Source: Lentisphaerae bacterium GWF2_50_93 (GTDB taxonomy: Bacteria > Verrucomicrobiota > Lentisphaeria > Victivallales > GWF2-50-93). Taken from it: a stretch of DNA of 39,781 nucleotides. The notes below the pieces were generated by a model. That model saw only the letters and a program-made list of their open reading frames with translations, did no database searches and had not been told where the DNA came from. Position numbers and translations under genes: made by a program. Positions 23,537 through 32,966 of the stretch are shown here, one piece after another (within the stretch, counting starts at the first letter, position 1; each line of letters starts with the position of its first letter). The stretch is taken from assembly GCA_001804815.1 (NCBI GenBank), contig MHBI01000015.1, forward strand, positions 1-39,781, written 5' to 3'.

Positions 23537-26500
23537 CTATTCCTCCTCAAGTTTCAAATCGTCCATGTCCCCGCCTTTCTTGGACTCCTTCGGCTTGATC
23601 ATGTTTTCGGTGTCCATCGTCGGCTTGCTGTTGGCGGCGGCGCCGGCAAAACGGAGCGTGCCCCACAGGTCTGGACGGAGGGCCGCTTCAGCCGCTTCAT
23701 CTGAGACAATCGCCGTCTGCTGGTTCGCCCAGTAGAGACGCTGCATGACTTCATTGCCGTCGGGCCCGCTCACCAGGACGCCCCAGTCAAACTTGATGCT
23801 GAGATCCTCCTGCGGGGTCAGACCGAGCACCTGAAGTGGAATTGCCGCCTCCAGCATATACAGCTCTTCCTTGTCTTTGCCCGAGCCTGCGGCCATTTTT
23901 ATGTTCTGCACCTTGACCACGCGGTCGAAGGCGCTGCGGAAGACCATCGTGTGTGTTTCCCATGCCTCGTCCTTGCTGGCGCCAGGACAGACCGGCTGGT
24001 ACATGACCGCCACCGGCTGGGAATTATTCATCGTCATGATAATGCGGATGTCGCCCTTTACCGGGTTCTGGCGGTTTGCCGGCGCCGCCGGATCGGTTCC
24101 AATATGAAGGTCGACGGCCGCACCGGTCTTGAAGAGGCGCTTCCAGTCATTGCCTGCATTTTTAAGAGGACCGGCGTTCCTGGCCTTGAAACAGACATAC
24201 AGGTTTGCGTCGTCGTAGGTCAAGGCAATGCTGACATCGCGGTCAAGGGCGTCGAGGTTTGCGCTGTCGAAACCCCAGTCGTCGAATTTGCCGTCGATCT
24301 TGATGTTTTCAGTGGCGCGGCGGCAGACGACCAGCTTGGCGGACTCGTAGAGCTTGCGCGCCTGCTGCTGGCGGTCCCATTCTATTGCCGCGGTCAGCTC
24401 GGGTTGTCCGACCTTGATCTCGTTGCCGATGCGCTTGATCTTGTCCAGCCCCTGTACTTCCGCAACGCTGACGTGGTTGTGCCCGGCGACCACGTAGTAT
24501 TTGCCATCCTTCTGAGAACGGCAGAAATATCCGCTGAAGTGCTCCTGTCCGGTTGTGATATCGGACAGATCCAGGCCGCGCTGGTGTTCGAGCATGCTCC
24601 ACGGCTTTGCGCCGGGTCCGCGCATGTCGCGGAAGATGCGTCCGGCAAGGAGGCCGTCGGAGGTCCACAGGTTCCACATGCCGGTATTGGAATTGGTGAC
24701 AAGGAACTCGCCAAGCTCGCCTGATGCGGTCTCATGTCCGACCACGTCGAACTGGGCGACCACCTGGCCCGGGAAATATGGTTTCGCAGAATTCAGCGCA
24801 TGCACGCCCCAGCCTTCGGCCTGATGTGTCCATATTGTCTGTCCCCTGGCATCGCGCGCCGATGCGATCTTCTCGCCGGTGACGAAGAAGTTGCCGTCGT
24901 TGAGTTTCAATGAAGTTCCCGCCACCGTCTTGGTCTTGCGTTCATAAACAGGCGCGCCATTTGAAAGAATTTCCTTGACTTCATAACGGGCGTCACCGGC
25001 ATCTACAGCCAGATTTTCCTCGAAGCGTCCCACGCTGCCGTAGCGCTCATTGATGTCGGCGAACTGCACCTCTTCGGGTTGCGGCTGTCCATCGCCATTG
25101 AGATCGCTCCAGGCAAAGGAGCAGTAGCCGATGGCCTTGCGCCCGAACTTTTCAAGGATTGCCGATGTGCGCAGGGCCGGGAAATTGCCGGCACGTCCGA
25201 CCGCCGCCACTCGTTTCAGACGCCCGTTGTCATAGAGATATACCACTCCAACCGCTTGGCGGCAGAACATTGGCCGCGTCACCATGTATTGCCTGTCTCC
25301 GACGCTGATCGGCTGTTCGCCCGCAGGAGAATCGCCCATCCAGGTAATTCCTTTTATGCTGGTCGCGCCGGTATTCCAGTCAATGGTGAATTCCATCGGA
25401 CCATAGAAGATGCGGGATTTGTCGCCGGGATCAAGACAGCCGCCGCCGCCGTAGGAAGTGTTTCCGAGGAAATCCTTCTTGAACGTTCCGTCCAGGCTCC
25501 AGCAGCTGATGCGCTTGGGAGTGTAGTCGGCTTCGACAATCCACAACTGGTCGCGTCCGTCGATCTCCAGATCCACGGCAATTCCGGGCTTGCTGGTGAA
25601 ACGGCCTGGATCCCAGGCTCCGGCGATGCGCCCACCCGGAGCGCCGATGACGCGCAGAGGCTTCCCGTCTCCGGCCGGATCAAAAACTTTTACCACTCGC
25701 TGATCGGCTGCACTGTCGAACACATAGAGTTTGCCGGCCTTGTCGCTGACGATGGCAGTTGCTTTTTTCACATCCAGCGGCAGCGCCTGATGCTTGCCGC
25801 CGGAAAGGTCGACGCGGACAACTTTGCCGGCGGATACCGCATACAGGTCTCCTTTGGGGCCGAATCCGAGATCGCCGGCACCCTCCAGGGGAATTTCCAG
25901 TTCCATTTTCTTAGTTTCCAGATTGTATGCTTCAATGCGGCCTGTGCCTGCGGCATCGACCGGTGATTCACCGCCGACATACTGCAGGGGGGCGATTCCA
26001 TAGATGCGGCAGCGGGTGGGATCCATATTCTGGGCTCCACGGTCCTTGCGGACACCGACGCAGCCGGAACGGTCTTCTTCCTTCCACATCCACTGTTCAA
26101 CGACGCGAAGGCGAAGGGCAAGTGTTTTCACATCTCGTCCGAAATCGACATATCCGTCGATGTACCGCGCATTGCTGTTGTGGTACTGGTCTGGATTGTA
26201 ATAGAACCTGAGCTTCTGCTCGTAGGATGCGATCTTCTCCCAGCCGGTGGCGCTTTTCATGTCGGGCTTGCCGTCCCCGGTCCAGGCATCTATCTCAGTG
26301 AAACGGCCGTCGATCTCCTTGATTGCCAGGCCGCGGATGGTCTGCGGCGTCTCCCATTCCATCTGGTAGATCGCGGGATTGTCGATGGTCAGCGGACGGT
26401 CCCGGCCTGCATCCCATTCTCCGTCCTTGCCGACCTTGCCGGAATTGACAGTGACCTTGCATGTGGGGAAGAGATTGGCGAACCGCCGGCGCAGAATCTT

Positions 26501-28801
26501 CATTCCTTCCAGGCTGGCTTTCCATGCACCTGCCGCCTCTGCCTTCTTGTCGGTAGCAGTGTTCAGGCCGTCGGCGCCGGTGTCGTCGTTCTTGTCCATC
26601 AGCTCGTCAAGTTCATCCATGCCGTGGTCGAAGCTCAGACGCACTGCGCGTGTAATTGTCTTTTCCGGCGCCGGCACGACAAGCCAGCCGCTGCCGTTGC
26701 CTTTCCAGACGGTGAGCCATTGATCCTCCTTGATCGCGATCGGAGGATAGGACGCATCGGGTTTCAGCACACTGATGCGCATGTGCAGGTTTTTTTCTTC
26801 AGGCAGGGGGAAGACGAAACTTCCGACCGGGACAGGCTTGTTGAATGCGAGCACGATATGCTGGCGAGGAGCCGGTTCCTTCGCGGTTTCAAGGTATGTC
26901 AGCCCATTGCAGCCCGGAGGCGTACCCATCAGACGGAACATGCGCAGGAAATCCTGGGGATAGTCCGGATCATCCGGTTTGCCGCCACGGTCCTTGGGCT
27001 TCGGATATTTTGGTTCGCAGCGATCCGCGTCCACGTCGGCAGCGGCCGCCGCGTTGTCAACCCAGCTCTGGCCGCTGGGGTTGACGCTCATGAAAAGCCT
27101 GCCGTTGCCTACGGCAAGTCCGCTTATGCCGCGCTGGCGGGTGGCGCTGGAGTTGAGCTGCAGCCAGGTATCCATCTTGCGGTCGGTAAGTGAGAAACGC
27201 CAGATGTAGTCTGTAGCGCCTGTAGTCGGCGCAGTGTAGAGATATTTCGCATCGCTGGCCATGAACGCAGGTCCGGTCCATGCAATGATGTTGCCGTGGC
27301 CCCATTTCTTCCGTCCGTCCAGATCGCATTCAATGAGGGCGACACCGCTTTCACTGCACTGGTCGCTGAAGAAGATACGGTCGCCTGCCGCACAGGCCGC
27401 ACGCGGCGGTGAGTGATCCGCCATCCAGCCGCCGGATCCGCTTTCACCGTTCTGCCATGGTGAATTTTCCGGACTGTTGGAGGTGACATTTGGATATGGC
27501 GTCATTTCATATGAGACCGTCAATCCCGGGTTGACAGTGGCCTTCCATTTGTAGGAGCCTGGCTGCACGAAGCGGCCCTGTTCGTCCTTCAGATCCCATC
27601 CCTGTTCATAATCTCCGGCCTTGCGATCTTCGCGCATTATCAGGTTCCGGGTCCTGTGCCCGTCGGCACTGTCGATGGCCATCGAAACAGTCGCGTCTCC
27701 TGGAATCTTGAACGGGATCTTGTAGGGAGGTTCGCGCAGGCTGGAGGCGCGCGGCGGCACCGGTCCATCCTGGATATTTACAAAAGCCTGCAATCCTTCG
27801 ATCAGCCCGTAACGCCTGCCGTCCACATCCCATGTGACGAATCTCAGTCCGCGCGTGGCCTTTGCCGGCATGGTGATCCAGGTGATTTCTCCGTCCTGCC
27901 GCTGGTCGAACTTGACTTTTTCCCAGTCCTTCTCACGGGCGACAGCCGGGTTGACTCCCTCGGGCCCCTGATAGGAAAACAGTTTGAACTTCTTGAAATT
28001 GCTGCGCAGGAGAATGCCGGATACGTTCTGCGGCTGGTCCCATGAAATCACGAACCAGGTTGGCGCCAGGTCAGTCACCGGTACGCGGGGTATGCGCTTG
28101 TTTGTGTCCGGACCATGGCTCTGCCAGGCGCCTTTGCCGCGGGTGACATTGCTGGCCACGAACGGAATCGGTGGACGCAGATCGGCGTAGGAAATATATT
28201 CTGCTTCACCATTTGCCAGGCCGTCGGGGACAACGTTGTGGAGGCGTGGCTGCAGAAGGCGCAGCATGCCGAACTTATGCCAGGCATTCCATTGCCTGCT
28301 GTTTTTGTCCGCTGTAAACAGGATGGCCCTGGTGCTGGTGCCGACGGGAAGCGCAGCCAGCCTCCATCCCGACTGCGATGCCGGAAAGACTACGTCCTGC
28401 CAGACATCCGCCTTGTCAGGAGCAGGCGTCGCATCCTTTTTCAGATATTGCAGTTTGCCGCCCGACTGCAAAAGGACAGAACCTATTTGCAGAGGCCTGG
28501 TGAAAACAATCATGTACTGCCGGGTCTTTCCCTGATCATGCGTGCCGGCGGTCCAGGGTTCACCGCCGCGCAGGCCCAGCGTGGCGAGAATGCCAGGCTG
28601 CGGATCAGCAGCGTCGGGCTTGCCGTCGATGAAAGCCTTGGATGCGGTAAAATCGATATCCACCGGCTGCAGCTGCAGCAGCTCCTGGGCGGCCGGGACC
28701 GCCGGCGCAGCATGCGCCGCATGGAAAACCGGCAGGAGGAACGTGAATGCAATGGCTATGAAATAGCAGGCTGGCCTGACGGCGGAATGACACATGTTCA
28801 T
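23537..28801 (-). CDS. Large secreted multidomain protein: FlgD-like, propeller and CBM9-like domains
   Basis: The protein has 1754 residues from the ATG at 28801, with AGG about eight bases upstream; a GTG at 28810 and an ATG at 28795 are alternatives. The signal peptide ends near VFHAAHAAP. Beta-rich discoidin-like regions come first, then a FlgD-like Ig segment (about 365-430, YEQGWDLKDEQGRFVQPGSYKWKA). A probable beta-propeller/NHL-type region follows (GDLGFGPKGDLYAVSAGKVVRVD, KLYVFDSAADQRVVKVFD, ISCWSLDGTFKKDF). The C-terminal CBM9-like domain covers about 1495-1715 (IKIDGKFDDW, VSIALTYDDANLYVCFKA, EAAIPLQVLGL). CBM9-like folds bind carbohydrate ends, so polysaccharide binding is plausible; no catalytic motif is recognised. 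It lies 682 bp upstream of the giant TPR gene and may have its own promoter in the divergent gap 28802-29173. Confidence 0.85.
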   Translation of the reverse strand: MNMCHSAVRPACYFIAIAFTFLLPVFHAAHAAPAVPAAQELLQLQPVDIDFTASKAFIDGKPDAADPQPGILATLGLRGGEPWTAGTHDQGKTRQYMIVFTRPLQIGSVLLQSGGKLQYLKKDATPAPDKADVWQDVVFPASQSGWRLAALPVGTSTRAILFTADKNSRQWNAWHKFGMLRLLQPRLHNVVPDGLANGEAEYISYADLRPPIPFVASNVTRGKGAWQSHGPDTNKRIPRVPVTDLAPTWFVISWDQPQNVSGILLRSNFKKFKLFSYQGPEGVNPAVAREKDWEKVKFDQRQDGEITWITMPAKATRGLRFVTWDVDGRRYGLIEGLQAFVNIQDGPVPPRASSLREPPYKIPFKIPGDATVSMAIDSADGHRTRNLIMREDRKAGDYEQGWDLKDEQGRFVQPGSYKWKATVNPGLTVSYEMTPYPNVTSNSPENSPWQNGESGSGGWMADHSPPRAACAAGDRIFFSDQCSESGVALIECDLDGRKKWGHGNIIAWTGPAFMASDAKYLYTAPTTGATDYIWRFSLTDRKMDTWLQLNSSATRQRGISGLAVGNGRLFMSVNPSGQSWVDNAAAAADVDADRCEPKYPKPKDRGGKPDDPDYPQDFLRMFRLMGTPPGCNGLTYLETAKEPAPRQHIVLAFNKPVPVGSFVFPLPEEKNLHMRISVLKPDASYPPIAIKEDQWLTVWKGNGSGWLVVPAPEKTITRAVRLSFDHGMDELDELMDKNDDTGADGLNTATDKKAEAAGAWKASLEGMKILRRRFANLFPTCKVTVNSGKVGKDGEWDAGRDRPLTIDNPAIYQMEWETPQTIRGLAIKEIDGRFTEIDAWTGDGKPDMKSATGWEKIASYEQKLRFYYNPDQYHNSNARYIDGYVDFGRDVKTLALRLRVVEQWMWKEEDRSGCVGVRKDRGAQNMDPTRCRIYGIAPLQYVGGESPVDAAGTGRIEAYNLETKKMELEIPLEGAGDLGFGPKGDLYAVSAGKVVRVDLSGGKHQALPLDVKKATAIVSDKAGKLYVFDSAADQRVVKVFDPAGDGKPLRVIGAPGGRIAGAWDPGRFTSKPGIAVDLEIDGRDQLWIVEADYTPKRISCWSLDGTFKKDFLGNTSYGGGGCLDPGDKSRIFYGPMEFTIDWNTGATSIKGITWMGDSPAGEQPISVGDRQYMVTRPMFCRQAVGVVYLYDNGRLKRVAAVGRAGNFPALRTSAILEKFGRKAIGYCSFAWSDLNGDGQPQPEEVQFADINERYGSVGRFEENLAVDAGDARYEVKEILSNGAPVYERKTKTVAGTSLKLNDGNFFVTGEKIASARDARGQTIWTHQAEGWGVHALNSAKPYFPGQVVAQFDVVGHETASGELGEFLVTNSNTGMWNLWTSDGLLAGRIFRDMRGPGAKPWSMLEHQRGLDLSDITTGQEHFSGYFCRSQKDGKYYVVAGHNHVSVAEVQGLDKIKRIGNEIKVGQPELTAAIEWDRQQQARKLYESAKLVVCRRATENIKIDGKFDDWGFDSANLDALDRDVSIALTYDDANLYVCFKARNAGPLKNAGNDWKRLFKTGAAVDLHIGTDPAAPANRQNPVKGDIRIIMTMNNSQPVAVMYQPVCPGASKDEAWETHTMVFRSAFDRVVKVQNIKMAAGSGKDKEELYMLEAAIPLQVLGLTPQEDLSIKFDWGVLVSGPDGNEVMQRLYWANQQTAIVSDEAAEAALRPDLWGTLRFAGAAANSKPTMDTENMIKPKESKKGGDMDDLKLEEE

Positions 28802-28863
28802 GCTCAACACCTATTAAGAGGTTGATACGTTGAAGTACATATACGAGCTAATTGCAAAACTTC

Positions 28864-28932
28864 GGACGCGGCAAGCGCGTCCCTCCATTTTAACGCCCGT
28901 TTCGGGCGTGGAAGGTCATGCTTGCCATGACC
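28864..28932. repeat. Cluster of three GC-rich hairpins
   Basis: The hairpins are GGACGCGGCAAGCGCGTCC (28864-28882), CGCCCGTTTCGGGCG (28894-28908) and GGTCATGCTTGCCATGACC (28914-28932). The last is followed by ATTTTTTG and would look like a terminator for plus-strand transcription, although no plus-strand gene lies upstream. The preceding AATTGCAAAA resembles the arm of the composite repeat at 9129. Confidence 0.6.
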
Positions 28933-29003
28933 ATTTTTTGAGTTTGAAATTGGCTCCATACATCTATATATAAGGGCGAATTTAATGGCTCTTACCCAAA
29001 TAT

Positions 29004-29035
29004 TGTTATCGCATTGACTTGTCAATTCGATAACA
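29004..29035. promoter_or_regulatory. 32-bp near-perfect palindrome, candidate operator in the divergent promoter region
   Basis: The half-sites TGTTATCGCATTGACT and TGTCAATTCGATAACA are inverted with two mismatches per half. It contains TTGACTTGTCAA at its centre and perfect TGTTATCG/CGATAACA arms. It lies in the AT-rich gap between the CBM9-like gene (-) and the YfhO gene (+). The TTGACT at 29014 could double as a weak -35 box, but no convincing -10 follows. It is not GC-rich like the repeat hairpins, which favours a protein-binding site. Confidence 0.4.
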
Positions 29036-29119
29036 TCATATCAGCGTTTCCATCATTTGTCAAATCCGCAGACAGCAATTTTCCACTGTCTGCAGATTTG
29101 AGTCCATCAGATAAAAGTT

Positions 29120-29143
29120 CCATCCGTCATCCTGTGGGATGAC
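29120..29143. repeat. GTCATCC palindrome, family F (copy 2)
   Basis: CCATCC plus the hairpin GTCATCCTGTGGGATGAC ends 30 bases before the YfhO start. It matches 23147-23170 with one change. Confidence 0.6.
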
Positions 29144-29173
29144 ACTGCGCCGAAATGATGCTAAATTAACCGC

Positions 29174-31666
29174 ATGACAAATCAAGGCTTCCATATGCAC
29201 TTCTCTCAAAACTGGGGAAAATACCTTCTGTCCTCCGCAATCCTGGTACTGTCCCTGTTCATATTCGCGGATTACATATCAATGGAGAAGCTTTATCTCT
29301 TCAAGGACAGCGGAGCTGATTCCCTTGTCATCTATTATCCGCGATGGGTCCATGTCGTCGAATACCTCAGGAGCGACTGGATCCCGACATGGTCCTTCAA
29401 CTGCGGGATGGGCCAGAACATTTTCCCCGCTGAAATGAACGATCCGTTTACGATGCTGCTGTACCTGTGCGGGGACAGGCTGGCCTACGCCATCATCTAT
29501 GTCGAAATATTGAAGCTTTTCGCCGTAGGATTCATATTCTACCATTACATGCGGATTCTGAACATGTCGCAGTATGCCTCGTCAATCGGAAGCCTGATGG
29601 TGGTCTTCTGCGGTTATATGATTGGCGGGAGCAGCGGCTGGTACGGGCATTCGACCTTTGTCGTATATGGGGTCTTCTGGTTCTATTCATTTGAACAGCT
29701 TTATGTGAGGAAGAACATCTTTTATTTCCCTTTGGCCGTAGTCCTGATGAGCATGACGTCACTTTTCTTTATCTATATCTTTACTGTTTTCCTTCTGCTG
29801 TATTCATTCCTGAGGTTTTACACGGACAACGGCTGGCAGGCGGGCGGATTCCTGAAACTGCTGGCCAGGCTGGCCGGGCTCGGGCTTCTTGGTCTGGCGA
29901 TGAACGCCCTCTTCTTATTGTCGCCCGTGATGGAAATGCTCAACAGCCCCAGGATCAGCGGCGAGTCGGGCCATTTCAACAAGCTTGCCTCGCGTCCGGT
30001 CTTCGGTTTTGCCGAACCGGTGGAATATCTGACGATCGTCTTCAGGTTTTTCTCCAGCGACATACTGGGGACGGGCGAGAAGGCCGTAAGATATGTAAAC
30101 GGGCAGGCCGAGATGTTCCAGTCCTACCAGGGATGGAACAATTATTTCGAAGGCCCGCTGTTCTACTGCTCCATACCGGCGCTGCTGCTGGCGGTGCAGG
30201 CCTTCGCCCTGCAGGACAGAAGAAGGAAGACCGCATATCTGCTGTTCGCGTCTTTCTGGGCGTTCATTCTTGTCTTTCCGTTTTTCAGGAATGCGCTGTA
30301 TCTCTTTGCGGGAGACTACTTCAAGGGAGGTGTGAACTTCATCATGCCTTTCCTGCTTGTCTTTTTCTCGATGCAGGCCCTGGACAGGATCGACAGGGAG
30401 GGGAAGTTCAGCTCGCCGCTGCTGGCCGCCACGGCGCTCCTTCTCCTGTCAGTCCTCAACCTTCCCCGTCTCCTCCCGTGGGGAGGCGTCCTGGACAGGC
30501 AGATACTGCTGACATCGAGCGTGCTGGTTGCGATCTACGCAGCGCTCATCTGGTTCATGTGCCGTGGGAAATACAGGACCACCGCCAAAATCGTCTTCGC
30601 GCTCTTCCTCATCTGCGAGCTCGGATGGAATTCGCACATGACCGCCAATGACAGGATTGTCCTTTCATCAGAGGAGTTCGAGTCGAGGACGGGCTACAAC
30701 GATCATACGGTGGAGGCTCTCGAATACATCAGGTCGTCGGACAAGAGCTTCTTCAGGATCCAGAAAGACTACATCTCGACTCCGACCGTACACATCAACC
30801 TCAACGATTCACAGGTCCAGGGTTACTATGGGACCGGCTCCTTCAACTCCTTTAACTCGCAGAACTATATAGCCTTCCTGTCGGCGCTGGAAACAATAGA
30901 CCCGAAAGACGAGATGCAGACCCGCTGGGCCCCGGGATTGACAGGAATAGCGGCCCAGTCGTTTGCCAGCGTCAAATACAGGTTGAGCAAAAGCCCTGAC
31001 AGCAACCTGGAAAAGTTCGGGTACCGCCTCATCCATAAGACGGGGGATGTCCTCATCTACGAGAACACGCTGAGCCTGCCGTTCGGATTTGCCGCGGATA
31101 CCTATATGCTTGAAGGTGAATTCTCCAGGTTGGAGCGCGGACAGAAGGGGTTTGCCCTCCTCAAGGGGGTAGTTTTGTCACGGGAAACAGCAGGCCGCTG
31201 CGGAGATCTTTCCGTTCTGGATCCGGGGAAGATCCCGAAGAACTACACACCGGACGAATATGCCGCCGATGTGGCTGCGCTGCGGAAGAATACCCTGAAG
31301 ATAGACGGACTTTCGCAGAAGCGCATTTCGGGCACGATCAACGTTCCCGGGACGCGGATGCTTGTCTTCACGTTTCCATATGACAGGGGATGGAAGGCCA
31401 CTGTCGACGGAAAGAGGACCGATCTGGAAGTGGTGGACTTCGGCCTGACCGGACTGATCCTGCCGAAAGGGGAACATACGGTAGAACTGCGCTATCGTCC
31501 GCCGTTCATTATGGAGGGGGCCGCCGTTTCACTCATCGGACTCCTCCTGTATGCGATGCTTGCGGCGGTACGGCTTTTCCCGGAACGGGCGGATCATTTG
31601 AAAACCCTGCTGCGGGCTATCTTCAGGAATTTCCGGGCCTCACGGAAGGGCGACGCCTTGAACTGA
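29174..31666 (+). CDS. YfhO-family polytopic membrane protein (putative GT-C glycosyltransferase)
   Basis: The protein has 830 residues with an N-terminal membrane helix, then a long loop with the acidic motif LFKDSGADSLVIYYPRW (about 43-58). About twelve further hydrophobic segments reach about residue 480, and a soluble C-terminal region (about 490-800) is followed by a last helix (EGAAVSLIGLLLYAMLAAV). GYMIGGSSGWYGH and FPYDRGWKATVDGK are typical of YfhO proteins, which decorate cell-wall polymers using lipid-linked sugars. The ATG at 29174 lacks a ribosome site; an ATG at 29195 has AAGG upstream and is an alternative. It is the only plus-strand gene in this part, converging on the glycan operon and overlapping its last gene by 73 bp. 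It may attach the sugar built by that operon. Confidence 0.83.
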   Translation: MTNQGFHMHFSQNWGKYLLSSAILVLSLFIFADYISMEKLYLFKDSGADSLVIYYPRWVHVVEYLRSDWIPTWSFNCGMGQNIFPAEMNDPFTMLLYLCGDRLAYAIIYVEILKLFAVGFIFYHYMRILNMSQYASSIGSLMVVFCGYMIGGSSGWYGHSTFVVYGVFWFYSFEQLYVRKNIFYFPLAVVLMSMTSLFFIYIFTVFLLLYSFLRFYTDNGWQAGGFLKLLARLAGLGLLGLAMNALFLLSPVMEMLNSPRISGESGHFNKLASRPVFGFAEPVEYLTIVFRFFSSDILGTGEKAVRYVNGQAEMFQSYQGWNNYFEGPLFYCSIPALLLAVQAFALQDRRRKTAYLLFASFWAFILVFPFFRNALYLFAGDYFKGGVNFIMPFLLVFFSMQALDRIDREGKFSSPLLAATALLLLSVLNLPRLLPWGGVLDRQILLTSSVLVAIYAALIWFMCRGKYRTTAKIVFALFLICELGWNSHMTANDRIVLSSEEFESRTGYNDHTVEALEYIRSSDKSFFRIQKDYISTPTVHINLNDSQVQGYYGTGSFNSFNSQNYIAFLSALETIDPKDEMQTRWAPGLTGIAAQSFASVKYRLSKSPDSNLEKFGYRLIHKTGDVLIYENTLSLPFGFAADTYMLEGEFSRLERGQKGFALLKGVVLSRETAGRCGDLSVLDPGKIPKNYTPDEYAADVAALRKNTLKIDGLSQKRISGTINVPGTRMLVFTFPYDRGWKATVDGKRTDLEVVDFGLTGLILPKGEHTVELRYRPPFIMEGAAVSLIGLLLYAMLAAVRLFPERADHLKTLLRAIFRNFRASRKGDALN

Positions 31667-32961
31667 TGCCATCCGGCCTTAAGCAGTATGCGGTATTTTT
31701 TCCAGTTATCCGTCAGATTCTCTATGTGCTTTTTTGCCTGGAGCAGCTCTTCAGTTGTCAACTCGGATGAATGCCGGCTGTAGTTTGAGAAATCACTGTA
31801 TCTGGACCATTCGATGATGTTCCCGGGTGGCTTGAAACCTCTGTCCAGCGCTGCCTGATATAGTTTTGTTCCGGGATACGGCTTGTAGTTTGACGAATAA
31901 TATTCGGTGGCCTTGATCTTCTCGGCCAGTCCGATCGACAGTTGAATATCGCTTCTGCTCTCTCCCGGCAGTCCGAGCATGAACGGAACTGCGGTAATTA
32001 TATCATATTTGCCCAGTATTCTGAATGCTTCAATATATTTTTCAGGAGTATTTTCCTTGTTGAGAAGCTGCAGCATCCTGGGGGATCCGCTTTCAACGCC
32101 CATTGCTATCCTGAAGCACCCACTTTTGACCATGATGTCTATTGTTTCATCATCAACTCCTTCAGGGCGCAGAAAGCAGGTCCATTTGACGTCCAGGTTT
32201 CTGTCGATCAGAAGACGGCAGAACTCGCGCATCTTCTGTTTGCTTCCGCCGAATGGCAGATCGTCCCAGAACTTGAACATTCTGACTTTATACTTATTGG
32301 CGAGGACGGCAATATCCTCCACGATCCTGGAGGGGCTCTTGCTCCTGTAGTTCCCATGCATGTGCGTATAGCAGAAGGTACACTTGAACGGGCAGCCGTA
32401 GCTCTCAATGATGTATACGTAATAGTGCTTGTATATGTCCACCAGATGCCAGGCTGGTACAGGGAGCATATCCATTTCCTGCCTGGAAAGCATAGGGCCT
32501 GGCCCGGTATTTACGACATCTCCGTCCTTTTTGAAGCAAATGCCTGCAACAGAACCTAGATTGCCGTCCAGCTCGATTGTCCTGGCGATTTCCTTTATTG
32601 TTATGTCGGCCTCTCCGACTGCGACAATGTCCACCGGCAGTTCGCGGAGAATTTCCGCAGGGAAAATCGTCGCGTGCGGGCCTCCTGCGACAATGGTGGC
32701 GGTTGGAAACAGACGGCGTGCATATGAAAGCAGTTCTGCGGCTCTCTCGAGCATCGGAGTGGTCATCAAGGTGATACCAATCATTTTAGGGCGCCTGTCG
32801 GACATCCGCTTCTCAAATGACTGGCAGCTCAGAGGATCCCCGTCAAAATCGAGGATGCTCACCTTATGCCCTTCTTTCTCAAGTATTGCCGCCAGGACTG
32901 TCAGTCCGTAGGGTACTGGCCCTATGGCATTCATGCCGGCATATATTAGTGCAATCTCCAT
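31594..32961 (-). CDS. B12-binding-domain radical SAM protein
   Basis: The protein has 455 residues. A Rossmann-like cobalamin-binding-type domain covers about 1-135 (PYGLTVLAAILEKEGHKV, IGITLMTT, IVAGGPHATIFPAEIL, DIVAVGEAD). A radical SAM domain follows, with the cluster motif CxxxCxxC at Cys 190/194/197 (GCPFKCTFC), FWDD, GVESGSPRMLQLL and MLGLPGES. The family includes methylases and other modifiers of glycans, lipids and antibiotics; the substrate cannot be read here. It begins five bases after the flippase-like gene and closes the operon. Its last 24 codons overlap the YfhO gene on the opposite strand. Confidence 0.9.
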   Translation of the reverse strand: MEIALIYAGMNAIGPVPYGLTVLAAILEKEGHKVSILDFDGDPLSCQSFEKRMSDRRPKMIGITLMTTPMLERAAELLSYARRLFPTATIVAGGPHATIFPAEILRELPVDIVAVGEADITIKEIARTIELDGNLGSVAGICFKKDGDVVNTGPGPMLSRQEMDMLPVPAWHLVDIYKHYYVYIIESYGCPFKCTFCYTHMHGNYRSKSPSRIVEDIAVLANKYKVRMFKFWDDLPFGGSKQKMREFCRLLIDRNLDVKWTCFLRPEGVDDETIDIMVKSGCFRIAMGVESGSPRMLQLLNKENTPEKYIEAFRILGKYDIITAVPFMLGLPGESRSDIQLSIGLAEKIKATEYYSSNYKPYPGTKLYQAALDRGFKPPGNIIEWSRYSDFSNYSRHSSELTTEELLQAKKHIENLTDNWKKYRILLKAGWHQFKASPFREARKFLKIARSRVFK

Positions 32962-32966
32962 GCCTG

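Noticed and set aside
28914..28940. Hairpin followed by a T-run as a rho-independent terminator on the plus strand
   Set aside because: No plus-strand gene lies upstream that it could terminate, and it is one of three adjacent hairpins. I list it as a repeat cluster instead.
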